A stretch of DNA of 28,639 bases from an uncultured Eubacteriales bacterium (GTDB lineage: Bacteria > Bacillota > Clostridia > Oscillospirales > Oscillospiraceae). The notes under the pieces were generated by a model that did no database searches, had not been told where the DNA came from, and saw only the letters and a list, made by a program, of their open reading frames with translations. Of the stretch, positions 22,675-28,639 are shown piece by piece; the first letter of the stretch is position 1; the number at the start of each line of letters is the position of its first letter. The DNA lies in NCBI GenBank assembly GCA_934567745.1, contig CAKTJM010000007.1:1-28639 (forward strand), in the 5' to 3' direction. The position numbers and the translations under genes were made by a program.

Positions 22675-23952
22675 TCAGTCCTCGGCGGGCCCTTCGTCGG
22701 CCGCTTCGGCGGGCACGTCCTCGGCGGGGACCTCCTCGGCGGTCTCCTCGGCCGGGGCCTCGTCGTCGAACGGCTCGTCGTCGAAGTCGTCGAAGTCGTC
22801 CTCGGCGGCGGCCTGCGCGGCCTCCTCGGCGGCGCGGGCGTCCTCCTCGGCCCACTCGTGGGCGGAGGACTCGGACTTGATGTCGATCTTATAGCCGGTG
22901 AGCTTCGCGGCCAGGCGGGCGTTCTGGCCCTCCTTGCCGATGGCCAGCGAGAGCTGGTCGTCCGGCACGACCACGCGGCAGCTCTTCGTGCCGTCGAGCA
23001 CGGTGACGGACAGCACGTCGGCGGGGGAGAGGGACGCCGCCACGAAGGCGGTGGGGTCCTCGCTGTACTTGATGATGTCGATCTTCTCGCTGCCCAGCTC
23101 GGCGACGACGCTGTTCACGCGCGCGCCCTTCGGGCCGACGCAGGCGCCGATGGGATCGACGTTCTCGTCGGCGGACCAGACGGCGATCTTGGACCGGCTG
23201 CCCGCCTCGCGGGCGATGGAGCGGATCTCGACGGTGCCGTCGTAGATCTCGGGGACCTCCAGCTCGAACAGGCGCTTGACCAGGCCGGGGTGGGTCCGGG
23301 AGATGAGGACCTGCGGGCCGCGGTTGGAGCGGCGGACCTCGACGACGTAGACCTTCAGGCGGTCGCCCTCGTGGACGGTCTCGCCGCGGACCTGCTCGGA
23401 GGGGGCGAGATAGGCGTCGGTGGCCTCGCCCCCGGCGCTGATGCGCAGGGTCACGCCGCCGTTGCGGGGGTCGATGCGGGTGACGGTGCCCAGGAGCATC
23501 TCGTGCTCCTTGGAGCTGAACATGTCGTAGACCATGCTGTGCTCGGCCTCGCGCATGCCCTGGATGATGACCTGCCGCGCGGTCTGGGCGGCGATGCGCC
23601 CGAAGTTGCGGGGCTTGATCTCCATGCGGACCATGTCGCCGATCTGGGCGGAGGGCAGGCTGGCGCGCGCCTCATCCAGGGAGATCTCGGTGTAGGGGTT
23701 GTCGACCTCCTCGACGATCTCCTTCTTGACGAACATGCGGACGGTGGCCCGCTCCTCGTCGGCGTCCACGACGACGTTGTCGGTGATGCCCTCGTGGTCG
23801 CGCTTATAGGCGGAGATGAGGGCCTGGGTGATCTTTTCGAGCATATAGCTCTTTGGGATGCCCTTCTCTTTCTCGATCAGGGCGATGGCGGCAAAGAATT
23901 CCTTGCCGTCGAGCTCGTTGCTCTTGGTGTTCTTGGTCGTTCTCTTAGCCAT
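22675..23952 (-). CDS. nusA: Transcription termination/antitermination factor NusA
   Basis: RNA-polymerase-associated factor controlling pausing and termination. The 425-residue protein has the N-terminal RNAP-binding domain (about 10-130), an S1 domain (about 145-210), KH1 and KH2 domains (about 240-350; CVGPKGARVNSVVAELGSEK and SLAIGKEGQNARLAAKLTGY), and a very acidic, Ala/Asp/Glu-rich C-terminal tail (about 360-425). The tail is not the AR1-AR2 repeats of enterobacterial NusA. The frame is open far upstream into rimP; the ATG at 23952 with AAGGAG and the family N terminus define the start. Confidence 0.95.
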   Translation of the reverse strand: MAKRTTKNTKSNELDGKEFFAAIALIEKEKGIPKSYMLEKITQALISAYKRDHEGITDNVVVDADEERATVRMFVKKEIVEEVDNPYTEISLDEARASLPSAQIGDMVRMEIKPRNFGRIAAQTARQVIIQGMREAEHSMVYDMFSSKEHEMLLGTVTRIDPRNGGVTLRISAGGEATDAYLAPSEQVRGETVHEGDRLKVYVVEVRRSNRGPQVLISRTHPGLVKRLFELEVPEIYDGTVEIRSIAREAGSRSKIAVWSADENVDPIGACVGPKGARVNSVVAELGSEKIDIIKYSEDPTAFVAASLSPADVLSVTVLDGTKSCRVVVPDDQLSLAIGKEGQNARLAAKLTGYKIDIKSESSAHEWAEEDARAAEEAAQAAAEDDFDDFDDEPFDDEAPAEETAEEVPAEDVPAEAADEGPAED

Positions 23953-24043
23953 TGCCAAATGTTCTCCTTGCTCCTGGCGGTGCGGCCGCGGCCGCGCCGT
24001 GGTGTCTTGGTGACGTGATATATTAAAATAGGTATCTGCGTGC

Positions 24044-24499
24044 TCAGAAGTCGATGTGCAGCCGGACCAGGGCGACGTCCTTCTTCCCGAAGGTGACCGG
24101 CCCGGCGGCGGCGCCGACGGTGACGTCGCCGTCGTCATAGGCGAGCAGGGTGCCGGTGCAGAGCTTGCTGCCGTCGACGGGCTGGTAGAGCTTGACGTCC
24201 ACGGGCGCGCCGAGGTAGGCGGCGAAGTGCTCCGGACGCTTGAGGGCGCGGTCGGCCCCGGCGGAGGAGACCTCGAAGGTGTAGGCATCGGGGATGGGAT
24301 CGGCCTCGTCGAGCAGGGGATCGACCGCGCGGCTGATGCGCTCGCAGTCGTCGATGCCGACGCCGCCCTCCTTGTCGATGTAGAGACGCAGGTACCAGCT
24401 CCCGGCCTCCTTGAGGTATTCCACGTCCCACAGGGTGCAGCCTGCCTCCTCGACGGCGGGGCGGGCGAGCGCGGTGACGAGGTCTATGACCTTGGACAT
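24044..24499 (-). CDS. rimP: Ribosome maturation factor RimP
   Basis: Assists early 30S subunit maturation. The 151-residue protein starts MSKVIDLVTALARPAVEEAG and has the RimP motifs LWDVEYLKEAGSWYLRLYID, GIDDCERISRAVDPLLDE, YTFEVSSAGADRALKRPEHF and a C-terminal Sm-like domain. The frame is open to 24538, but the ATG at 24499 is preceded by GGAGG eight bases away. First gene of the nusA-infB operon, downstream of a leader with a terminator-like hairpin. A 91-base AT-richer gap separates it from nusA. Confidence 0.93.
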   Translation of the reverse strand: MSKVIDLVTALARPAVEEAGCTLWDVEYLKEAGSWYLRLYIDKEGGVGIDDCERISRAVDPLLDEADPIPDAYTFEVSSAGADRALKRPEHFAAYLGAPVDVKLYQPVDGSKLCTGTLLAYDDGDVTVGAAAGPVTFGKKDVALVRLHIDF

Positions 24500-24517
24500 A
24501 CGGGGTGTCCTCCTTCC

Positions 24518-24547
24518 ATAAAAGAAAGAGCGGGGCAAGCCCCACTC
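24518..24547 (-). promoter_or_regulatory. Leader terminator/attenuator of the rimP-nusA-infB operon
   Basis: On the minus strand an 8-bp stem (plus 24528-24535 with 24540-24547; one G-U pair) with a four-base loop is followed directly by TTTCTTTT. It lies between the operon promoter and the rimP ribosome binding site, so it would stop transcription before the first gene. NusA is known in Bacillus to autoregulate this operon through NusA-dependent termination in the leader, which this element could serve. Confidence 0.7.
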
Positions 24548-24572
24548 TCACATTACCTTTCCATACAGCCAT

Positions 24573-24601
24573 ATCATACCACTCTATCGTACATAATGCA
24601 A
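24573..24601 (-). promoter_or_regulatory. Promoter of the rimP-nusA-infB-ribF operon
   Basis: Minus strand TTGCAT (plus 24596-24601), 17-base spacer, TATGAT (plus 24573-24578), the -10 preceded by TGG (extended -10). The -35 is only a partial match. The transcript would begin about 20 bases before the leader hairpin. Confidence 0.65.
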
Positions 24602-24636
24602 GGGGTTTTTGAAGATGATTTTCCGATGGGGGACCG

Positions 24637-24648
24637 TTTCGCACGAAA
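24637..24648. promoter_or_regulatory. Palindromic operator-like site TTTC-GCAC-GAAA
   Basis: TTTCGCACGAAA lies between the divergent promoters of the rimP operon and the LCP gene. The same 12 bases occur at 26093-26104 upstream of the NCS2-like permease, and a two-base variant overlaps the -35 box of the NSS gene at 6865-6876. Its role is inferred from recurrence only. Confidence 0.45.
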
Positions 24649-24716
24649 AGATCTGAACAGATCGTAAAGGTTTTCTTAAAAACGCCCCAAAACGGGAAAA
24701 GTTCGGGCGGGAGGAC

Positions 24717-24745
24717 TTGCCGAACGAGGTCGGATCATGTATACT
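24717..24745 (+). promoter_or_regulatory. Promoter of the LCP family gene
   Basis: TTGCCG (24717-24722) and TATACT (24740-24745) are 17 bases apart, about 60 bases before the TTG start. Confidence 0.65.
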
Positions 24746-24806
24746 AACAGATACCCATGACCTCGCGCGGCGAGGCCATATCCCCATGGTAAGGAGGCAC
24801 GACGCC

Positions 24807-25949
24807 TTGGACGATCATATGCAGCGACGCACACCGGCCACGCCGGACGGGCGGCCCCGTCCCGCCGGACCGCGTCCGGCCGGGCAGCGGCCCAGCGGAC
24901 AGCGCCCCGCGGGGCAGCGTCCCCCCGGCCAGCCGCCGAAGAAAAAGAAGAAGCGCAAGCTGAAACGGAAGTATCGGATCCTGCGCGGCATCTACGCCGC
25001 CGTGGTGATCCTCGCGGCGATCATCGTGGTCGCCTTCATCGCGCTGAAGCTCTCCGCCCGCGCGCCGGATGTTTCGGTCGATCCCGACCCGAACGCGGCC
25101 ACCCAGACCGACACCGAGCCGGCCCCCGGCCAGACCGCGGGCAAGCACCAGCGGAAGGAGCAGACCTACACCTTCCTCCTGGCCTGCCCGGACCAGGCCA
25201 GCGGCAACGCCGACGCGATCATGGTCGTGACCTACGACGTGCCGAACCAGAAGCTCGGCATGCTGTCCATCCCGCGCGACACGCTCGTGAACAAAAAGAA
25301 CCCCAAGATCAACTCCTCCATGCACGGCGGCATCGAGAACCTCCAGGAGGTCGTCTCCGACCTGCTGGGCATCCCGCTGGACTTCTACGTGGAGATCGAT
25401 CTCAATGGCTTCGTGGAGCTGGTGGACGCCGTGGGCGGCGTGGACTTCGACGTCCCGATCGAGATGTACTACAACGATCCCACCCAGGACCTGAACATCT
25501 TCTACCAGCCGGGCATGCAGCACCTCACCGGCCAGCAGGCCATGGAGGTCTGCCGCTTCCGCCACAACGCGGACGGCACCGGCTATCCCCTCGGTGACAT
25601 CCAGCGCAGCGAGACCACCCGGAACATGATGATCACCGTCGCGAAGAAGGTCCTCGCCCTGAACAACATCGTGAAGATCACGAACTACTTCGACATCCTC
25701 CAGCGCAACGTCGAGACGGATCTGACGGCCTCGAACATCACCTGGTTCATCGGGCAGTTCCTCAACGTCGATCTGGACACCGGCGTCACCGGCAGCGGCC
25801 TGCCCGGCGACGGCAGCGTGACCTATAAGGGCACGCGCTGGTGCTACGAGCTCTACCCCCAGGAGAGCCTCGATGTCATCAACGCCACCGTCAACCCCTA
25901 CACCACGCCCCTGACGCTGGACGACCTGAACATCTTCCAGGCCCCCTGA
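24807..25949 (+). CDS. LytR-CpsA-Psr (LCP) family cell-wall polymer ligase
   Basis: Membrane-anchored phosphotransferase family that attaches teichoic acids, capsules or other glycopolymers to peptidoglycan. From a TTG start at 24807 (AAGGAGG nine bases upstream; the next ATG at 24819 is 21 bases away) the protein has 380 residues. Residues 15-44 are Pro/Arg/Gln/Gly repeats of the PAGQRP type, 45-56 a Lys/Arg block, and 61-82 a single membrane helix, so the body is extracellular. The LCP domain shows MLSIPRDT, INSSMHGGIENL, LVDAVGGVDFDVP, and CRFRHN followed by GDIQRSETTRNMM, with the conserved Arg and Asp residues for pyrophosphate binding. Monocistronic. The polymer it transfers is unknown. 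Confidence 0.9.
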   Translation: MDDHMQRRTPATPDGRPRPAGPRPAGQRPSGQRPAGQRPPGQPPKKKKKRKLKRKYRILRGIYAAVVILAAIIVVAFIALKLSARAPDVSVDPDPNAATQTDTEPAPGQTAGKHQRKEQTYTFLLACPDQASGNADAIMVVTYDVPNQKLGMLSIPRDTLVNKKNPKINSSMHGGIENLQEVVSDLLGIPLDFYVEIDLNGFVELVDAVGGVDFDVPIEMYYNDPTQDLNIFYQPGMQHLTGQQAMEVCRFRHNADGTGYPLGDIQRSETTRNMMITVAKKVLALNNIVKITNYFDILQRNVETDLTASNITWFIGQFLNVDLDTGVTGSGLPGDGSVTYKGTRWCYELYPQESLDVINATVNPYTTPLTLDDLNIFQAP

Positions 25950-25974
25950 CGGGCCGCGGATCTGGATGGATCTG

Positions 25975-26006
25975 ACAGGAGAGACCAACCGGTCTCTCCT
26001 GTTTTT
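25975..26006 (+). terminator. Intrinsic terminator of the LCP gene
   Basis: A perfect 12-bp stem (25975-25986 with 25991-26002), AACC loop, then T at 26002-26006. It starts 26 bases after the stop codon. Confidence 0.92.
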
Positions 26007-26278
26007 ATGCTTTTTGATGAAGGAGCGTCATGACCTTCCGTCATGGTCGTTCCGCACAAAAATGCCATTTTAGATAGTTTCAGATGAAATGATTTCGCAC
26101 GAAATATTCGCTAAATCCACAAAAAATCGGTTACAAATCCGTGACGTTCATAGTTTCGTAATGAAAACTCCGCATTGAGGACATTTATCTGGACAAAATA
26201 TGGTGAAACTGCGGCAAAAATGGGCAACTTTCCTGTGCAAATAAGATAGATTTGTTAAAAATGCCGAATGAATAAATA
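26007..26278 (+). promoter_or_regulatory. AT-rich intergenic regulatory region upstream of the NCS2-like permease
   Basis: About 270 bases without a gene, clearly richer in A+T than the rest of the window. It contains adjacent palindromes TTTC-AGAT-GAAA (26078-26089) and TTTC-GCAC-GAAA (26093-26104), 15 bases centre to centre, and a looser TTTC-N5-GAAA at 26154-26166. The composition and clustered palindromes suggest a regulatory or protein-bound region; a minus-strand frame at 26185-26379 looks random. Confidence 0.5.
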
Positions 26279-26306
26279 TTGCAATTTGCTGTGAACGCGT
26301 TATAAT
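26279..26306 (+). promoter_or_regulatory. Promoter of the NCS2-like permease gene
   Basis: TTGCAA (26279-26284), 16-base spacer, TATAAT (26301-26306). The -10 is a perfect match. The resulting leader is about 115 bases. Confidence 0.7.
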
Positions 26307-26340
26307 GGTCTTGCATCAAGAGAGAAGTCGTAAGAATGAA

Positions 26341-26408
26341 GGCCGTCCTGCAAGTCGGACGACCGGGAGGAAACTTCAAGTCAAGCGCAAGTCAAGTAAG
26401 TGTAAGTG
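26341..26408 (+). repeat. Structured leader with tandem repeats before the permease gene
   Basis: In the 5' leader, GGCCGTCC (26341-26348) can pair with GGACGACC (26357-26364) with one mismatch. After it, CAAGTCAAG occurs twice (26377-26385 and 26388-26396, 11-base period) and TAAGTG twice in tandem (26397-26408), ending just before the AAGGAGG ribosome binding site. I do not recognise a known riboswitch class. Confidence 0.45.
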
Positions 26409-26428
26409 TAATCGAAGGAGGAAAAGAA

Positions 26429-27925
26429 ATGAATCTCATGCTTCCGAGCGCACGGCGTGAGGAAGGCGGGAAGCAGCCCTGTATCAAGATCTGGAAGTTC
26501 GATCTCCGTATCCCGTTCGTGCACTATGAATGGGAGATCCCCGAGATGATCCAGGCCTGCGTGGTCTTCATGACCGGCTCCGCCGCCACGGCGTATCTCC
26601 AAGACCTGTTCGGTCTCACCTTTGAAATGGCCCTTTCCATCGTGTTCGTCCATGAGCTCCTGTACATGGTCAACAACACCCTGGGCGACCCGCTGATCGG
26701 CGGCTGGATCACCCCGGCCGTCCCGCTGATCACGGCGTTCCTGCTCAACTTCGAGGGCGTCGATCGTATGCATGCCTTGACCAGCATGGAGCTGGTGCTC
26801 GGCCTGATGTACGTCATCCTCGGTGTGACCGGCATCGCCACCAAGCTGATCGACATCTGCCCGCAGTCCCTGAAAGCAGGTATCTTGATCGGATCCGGCT
26901 TCGCCGCATGCTGCGGCCCCTACGGCTTCAAGTCTCTGGCTGACGGCGGCAAGGGCTTCTTCATGTATCCGATCTCCTGGTCCATCGGCTGCACCCTGGG
27001 CCTGGTGCTCCTCTTCTCCAACGGCTTCGGCAAGGTGAAGTTCCACAGCAAGAACCCGTTCATCAAGCTCCTCACCAAGGCTGGCTTCGTTCCCTCCATC
27101 ATCCTCGGCGGCATCATCGCCATGGTCATCGGCGAGTGCGCCAAGCCTGACTTCTCTTCCGTCACCAGCTTCTGGTTCAACCCGATCCCCGGTCTGACCT
27201 GGGTCTGGGGCAACTTCTCCATCCTCGGCATCGGCATCGACATGGGCATCCTCGTCCAGACCATCCCGATGGCCATCATGTGCTACGTCATCGCGTTCGG
27301 CGATATCGTCGGCGGTACTGCCTTCCTGGAAGACACCAAGCGCTATCGTCAGGACGAGCACATCGACGTCAACCCCGACCGTACCAACATGTGCTGCGGC
27401 TTCCGTAACCTCATCGAGGCCTTCTTCAGCCCCACCTGCACCATGTCTGGTCCTCTGTGGTCCGCTATGACCGTGTCCGTGGCCGAGCGCTACAAGACCG
27501 GTAAGGAGAACATGTACTCCATCTTCGGCGGCTCCTGCACCTTCAACACCACCAAGTGGATCTGCCAGCTGATCGTGCCCCTGATGGCACTCATCAAGCC
27601 GATCCTGCCGCTGGCCATGGCTCAGACCCTGATCATCCAGGCCTTCGGTTCCTTCTACGTCGGCATCAACATGTGCCGCACCAACGTCGAGCGCGGCGTC
27701 GCCGGCATCACCGCTGGCGCCATCGCCACCTGCGCCAACCCGTCCTATGGTCTGTTCGTCGGCATCATCCTCTGCCTGTTCATGGAAGTCATCGGCATGA
27801 AGCGCGAGGAGCGTCGCGCCAACGTCGAGGAAGGCATCGACATCTATGTCAAGGCCGTCCGTGACGGGCTGGCTGAGACCCGTGCGAAGGACGCTGCCAA
27901 GGACGCCAAGAAGGCTCGCGTCTGA
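26429..27925 (+). CDS. NCS2-like (nucleobase-cation symporter/UraA-fold) membrane permease, substrate unknown
   Basis: A 498-residue polytopic membrane protein with about 12-14 hydrophobic segments, a hydrophilic N terminus of about 45 residues and a charged, Ala/Lys-rich C-terminal tail. Segments such as GGWITPAVPLITAFLL and CPQSLKAGILIGSGFAA resemble the xanthine/uracil/benzoate (NCS2/BenE) fold, and FSPTCTMSGPLWSAMTVSVA may be the half-helix substrate region. The match is general and the substrate cannot be assigned; a purine, pyrimidine or aromatic acid is possible. The ATG at 26429 follows AAGGAGG by seven bases; an in-frame ATG at 26336 lacks such a site. Monocistronic, with a long regulated-looking upstream region. 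Confidence 0.55.
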   Translation: MNLMLPSARREEGGKQPCIKIWKFDLRIPFVHYEWEIPEMIQACVVFMTGSAATAYLQDLFGLTFEMALSIVFVHELLYMVNNTLGDPLIGGWITPAVPLITAFLLNFEGVDRMHALTSMELVLGLMYVILGVTGIATKLIDICPQSLKAGILIGSGFAACCGPYGFKSLADGGKGFFMYPISWSIGCTLGLVLLFSNGFGKVKFHSKNPFIKLLTKAGFVPSIILGGIIAMVIGECAKPDFSSVTSFWFNPIPGLTWVWGNFSILGIGIDMGILVQTIPMAIMCYVIAFGDIVGGTAFLEDTKRYRQDEHIDVNPDRTNMCCGFRNLIEAFFSPTCTMSGPLWSAMTVSVAERYKTGKENMYSIFGGSCTFNTTKWICQLIVPLMALIKPILPLAMAQTLIIQAFGSFYVGINMCRTNVERGVAGITAGAIATCANPSYGLFVGIILCLFMEVIGMKREERRANVEEGIDIYVKAVRDGLAETRAKDAAKDAKKARV

Positions 27926-27990
27926 TCCACGCCCCTCTTTTTGACCCTCAACTGACTTTTTCCCCACGATGCGACTGTCATGCGTAAGAC

Positions 27991-28027
27991 GGCCCCGCAC
28001 GCTAAGGCGTGCGGGGCCTCTTTTTTT
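27991..28027 (+). terminator. Intrinsic terminator of the permease gene
   Basis: A perfect 12-bp GC-rich stem (27991-28002 with 28007-28018), TAAG loop, then TC and seven T (28021-28027). A second weak hairpin with CCCC/GGGG arms and a CTTCTTTT tail lies at about 28074-28098. Confidence 0.93.
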
Positions 28028-28123
28028 GTGAGATGGCCTCGCCAGAGTTTCGCGCCCGCAGGCGTGCCAAAGATCCCCCTCGATCGGGGCCTTCTTTTGT
28101 CCACGCCTCACGCGGCTTTGGCC

Positions 28124-28152
28124 TTGTATCTCTCTGGCGCATGGATTATAAT
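28124..28152 (+). promoter_or_regulatory. Promoter of the terminal DMT transporter gene
   Basis: TTGTAT (28124-28129), 17-base spacer, TATAAT (28147-28152). The -10 is a perfect match and lies inside an 18-bp palindrome. Confidence 0.8.
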
Positions 28153-28164
28153 ATCGATATTATA
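28147..28164. promoter_or_regulatory. 18-bp perfect palindrome over the -10 box, probable operator
   Basis: TATAATATCGATATTATA is perfectly self-complementary. It begins exactly at the -10 hexamer and extends across the expected transcription start, an ideal position for a dimeric repressor. No regulator gene is visible in the window. Confidence 0.6.
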
Positions 28165-28194
28165 TAGGTATCAAGAGAGAAAGGCGGCGATGGT

Positions 28195-28639
28195 GTGACG
28201 AGACGCGGCACCGGCCTCTTCATCTGCTTCATCCTGCTCCAGAGCGTGATCTACGGCATCGGCAATCCCCTGACCAAGGTCGCGTATGAGAGCATCACGC
28301 CCCTGTGGCTGCTCGTCGTGCGGTATGGGATGGCGCTGGTCCTGCTGGCCCTGCTCTTCGGGCGGCGGATCGTGGCCTGTCTGCGGCGGACCGACTGGCG
28401 GCTGTGGCTGCCGTCCGGGTTCTGCTGTGCGGGGGCCTTCGTGGCGATCAACGTCGCGCTGTCGCTGACGGAGGCGACGAGCGTGGGCTTTTTGATGTCC
28501 CTGTCCGTCCTGTTCGCGCCGATCCTGTCGGCGCTGTACCTCCGGCGGCCGTACGACCGGCGGAGCCTGCCGATCCAGCTCGTGCTGGTGGTGGGGCTGT
28601 TCCTGCTGTGCTGCAACGGCGGGGCCTTCTCCTTCGGGG
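28195..28639 (+). CDS. DMT superfamily (EamA) transporter, 3' end beyond the window
   Basis: An open frame from GTG at 28195 runs to the window edge (148 codons, no stop). The translation begins VTRRGTGLFICFILLQSVIY, then GNPLTKVAYESITPLWLLVV and contains four clear membrane segments plus SLTEATSVGFLMSLSVLFAP, the typical second part of the first EamA repeat. It is an exporter or importer of an unknown metabolite in the cytoplasmic membrane. The upstream AAAGGCGG gives a modest ribosome binding site; an ATG at 28190 is out of frame and closes at once. It is controlled by a strong promoter with an overlapping palindrome. It is a different gene from the broken DMT gene at 5105-5986. Confidence 0.85.
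   Translation, partial: MTRRGTGLFICFILLQSVIYGIGNPLTKVAYESITPLWLLVVRYGMALVLLALLFGRRIVACLRRTDWRLWLPSGFCCAGAFVAINVALSLTEATSVGFLMSLSVLFAPILSALYLRRPYDRRSLPIQLVLVVGLFLLCCNGGAFSFG

Noticed and set aside
26341..26372. Guanidine-II (mini-ykkC) riboswitch, because of a GGACGACC loop motif in the permease leader
   Set aside because: Only one ACGR-like loop is present and the same bases pair better with GGCCGTCC upstream; the class needs two similar hairpins.
26377..26408. CRISPR-like repeats in the permease leader
   Set aside because: The repeats are 6-9 bases with no spacers of regular size and no cas genes.
26381..28111. A 576-codon minus-strand open frame opposite the NCS2-like permease
   Set aside because: It runs across the permease promoter and terminator, is rich in Asp, Glu, Gly and His in a pattern typical of antisense frames, and has no family features.

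Overview
The window is about 28.6 kb of GC-rich (roughly two-thirds G+C) chromosomal DNA from a bacterium of the Bacillota, most likely a gut-type Clostridia of the Oscillospirales/Oscillospiraceae kind. The reasons are the gene order rimP-nusA-ylxR-ylxQ-infB-rbfA-nrnA-truB-ribF, strong Shine-Dalgarno sequences, a YjdF gene behind a yjdF-type leader RNA, pyruvate:ferredoxin oxidoreductase with an RnfB-like polyferredoxin, and a palindromic interspersed repeat of a type I associate with this group. The taxonomic placement is inference. I see no prophage, transposase or CRISPR array.

Layout. Bases 1-78 hold nothing I can assign. 79-2890 (minus): ogt, an S-layer-homology protein and rodA. 2942-5054 (plus): tsaE-tsaB-upp, then a tRNA-Leu(CAG) with its own promoter and terminator. 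5064-6759 (minus): truA followed by a drug/metabolite exporter gene broken by one in-frame TAG. 6864-8555 (plus): a sodium:neurotransmitter-symporter family gene. 8573-9147 (minus): yjdF with a riboswitch-like leader whose anti-Shine-Dalgarno matches the ribosome binding site base for base. 9173-15501 (minus): a three-gene redox operon, polyferredoxin > PFOR > NADPH-type flavoprotein, with two 4-base ATGA overlaps. 15652-16070 (plus): a DUF3870 gene with a near-consensus promoter. 16075-16213: a MITE-like palindromic element. 16220-24601 (minus): the nine-gene transcription/translation operon from rimP to ribF, with a terminator-like hairpin in its leader. 24717-26006 (plus): a LytR-CpsA-Psr protein. 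26007-28027 (plus): a long AT-rich regulatory region and an NCS2-like permease. 28124-end (plus): a second DMT transporter, cut by the window edge, with an 18-bp palindrome on its -10 box.

How the parts work together. Most genes are housekeeping: RNA maturation (TruA, TruB, RimP, RbfA, TsaE/TsaB), transcription and translation factors (NusA, IF-2), flavin synthesis (RibF) and cell-wall assembly (RodA, LCP, SLH). The most distinctive unit is the redox operon. A protein with nine predicted [4Fe-4S] sites, built from two RnfB-like modules in exact 171-residue register, is translationally coupled to PFOR and to a GltD/NfnB-like flavoprotein that has no partner subunit here. This could be a soluble route from pyruvate to NADP(H). 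A second theme is regulation: a TTTC-N4-GAAA palindrome recurs in three AT-rich intergenic regions upstream of two transporters and the LCP gene.
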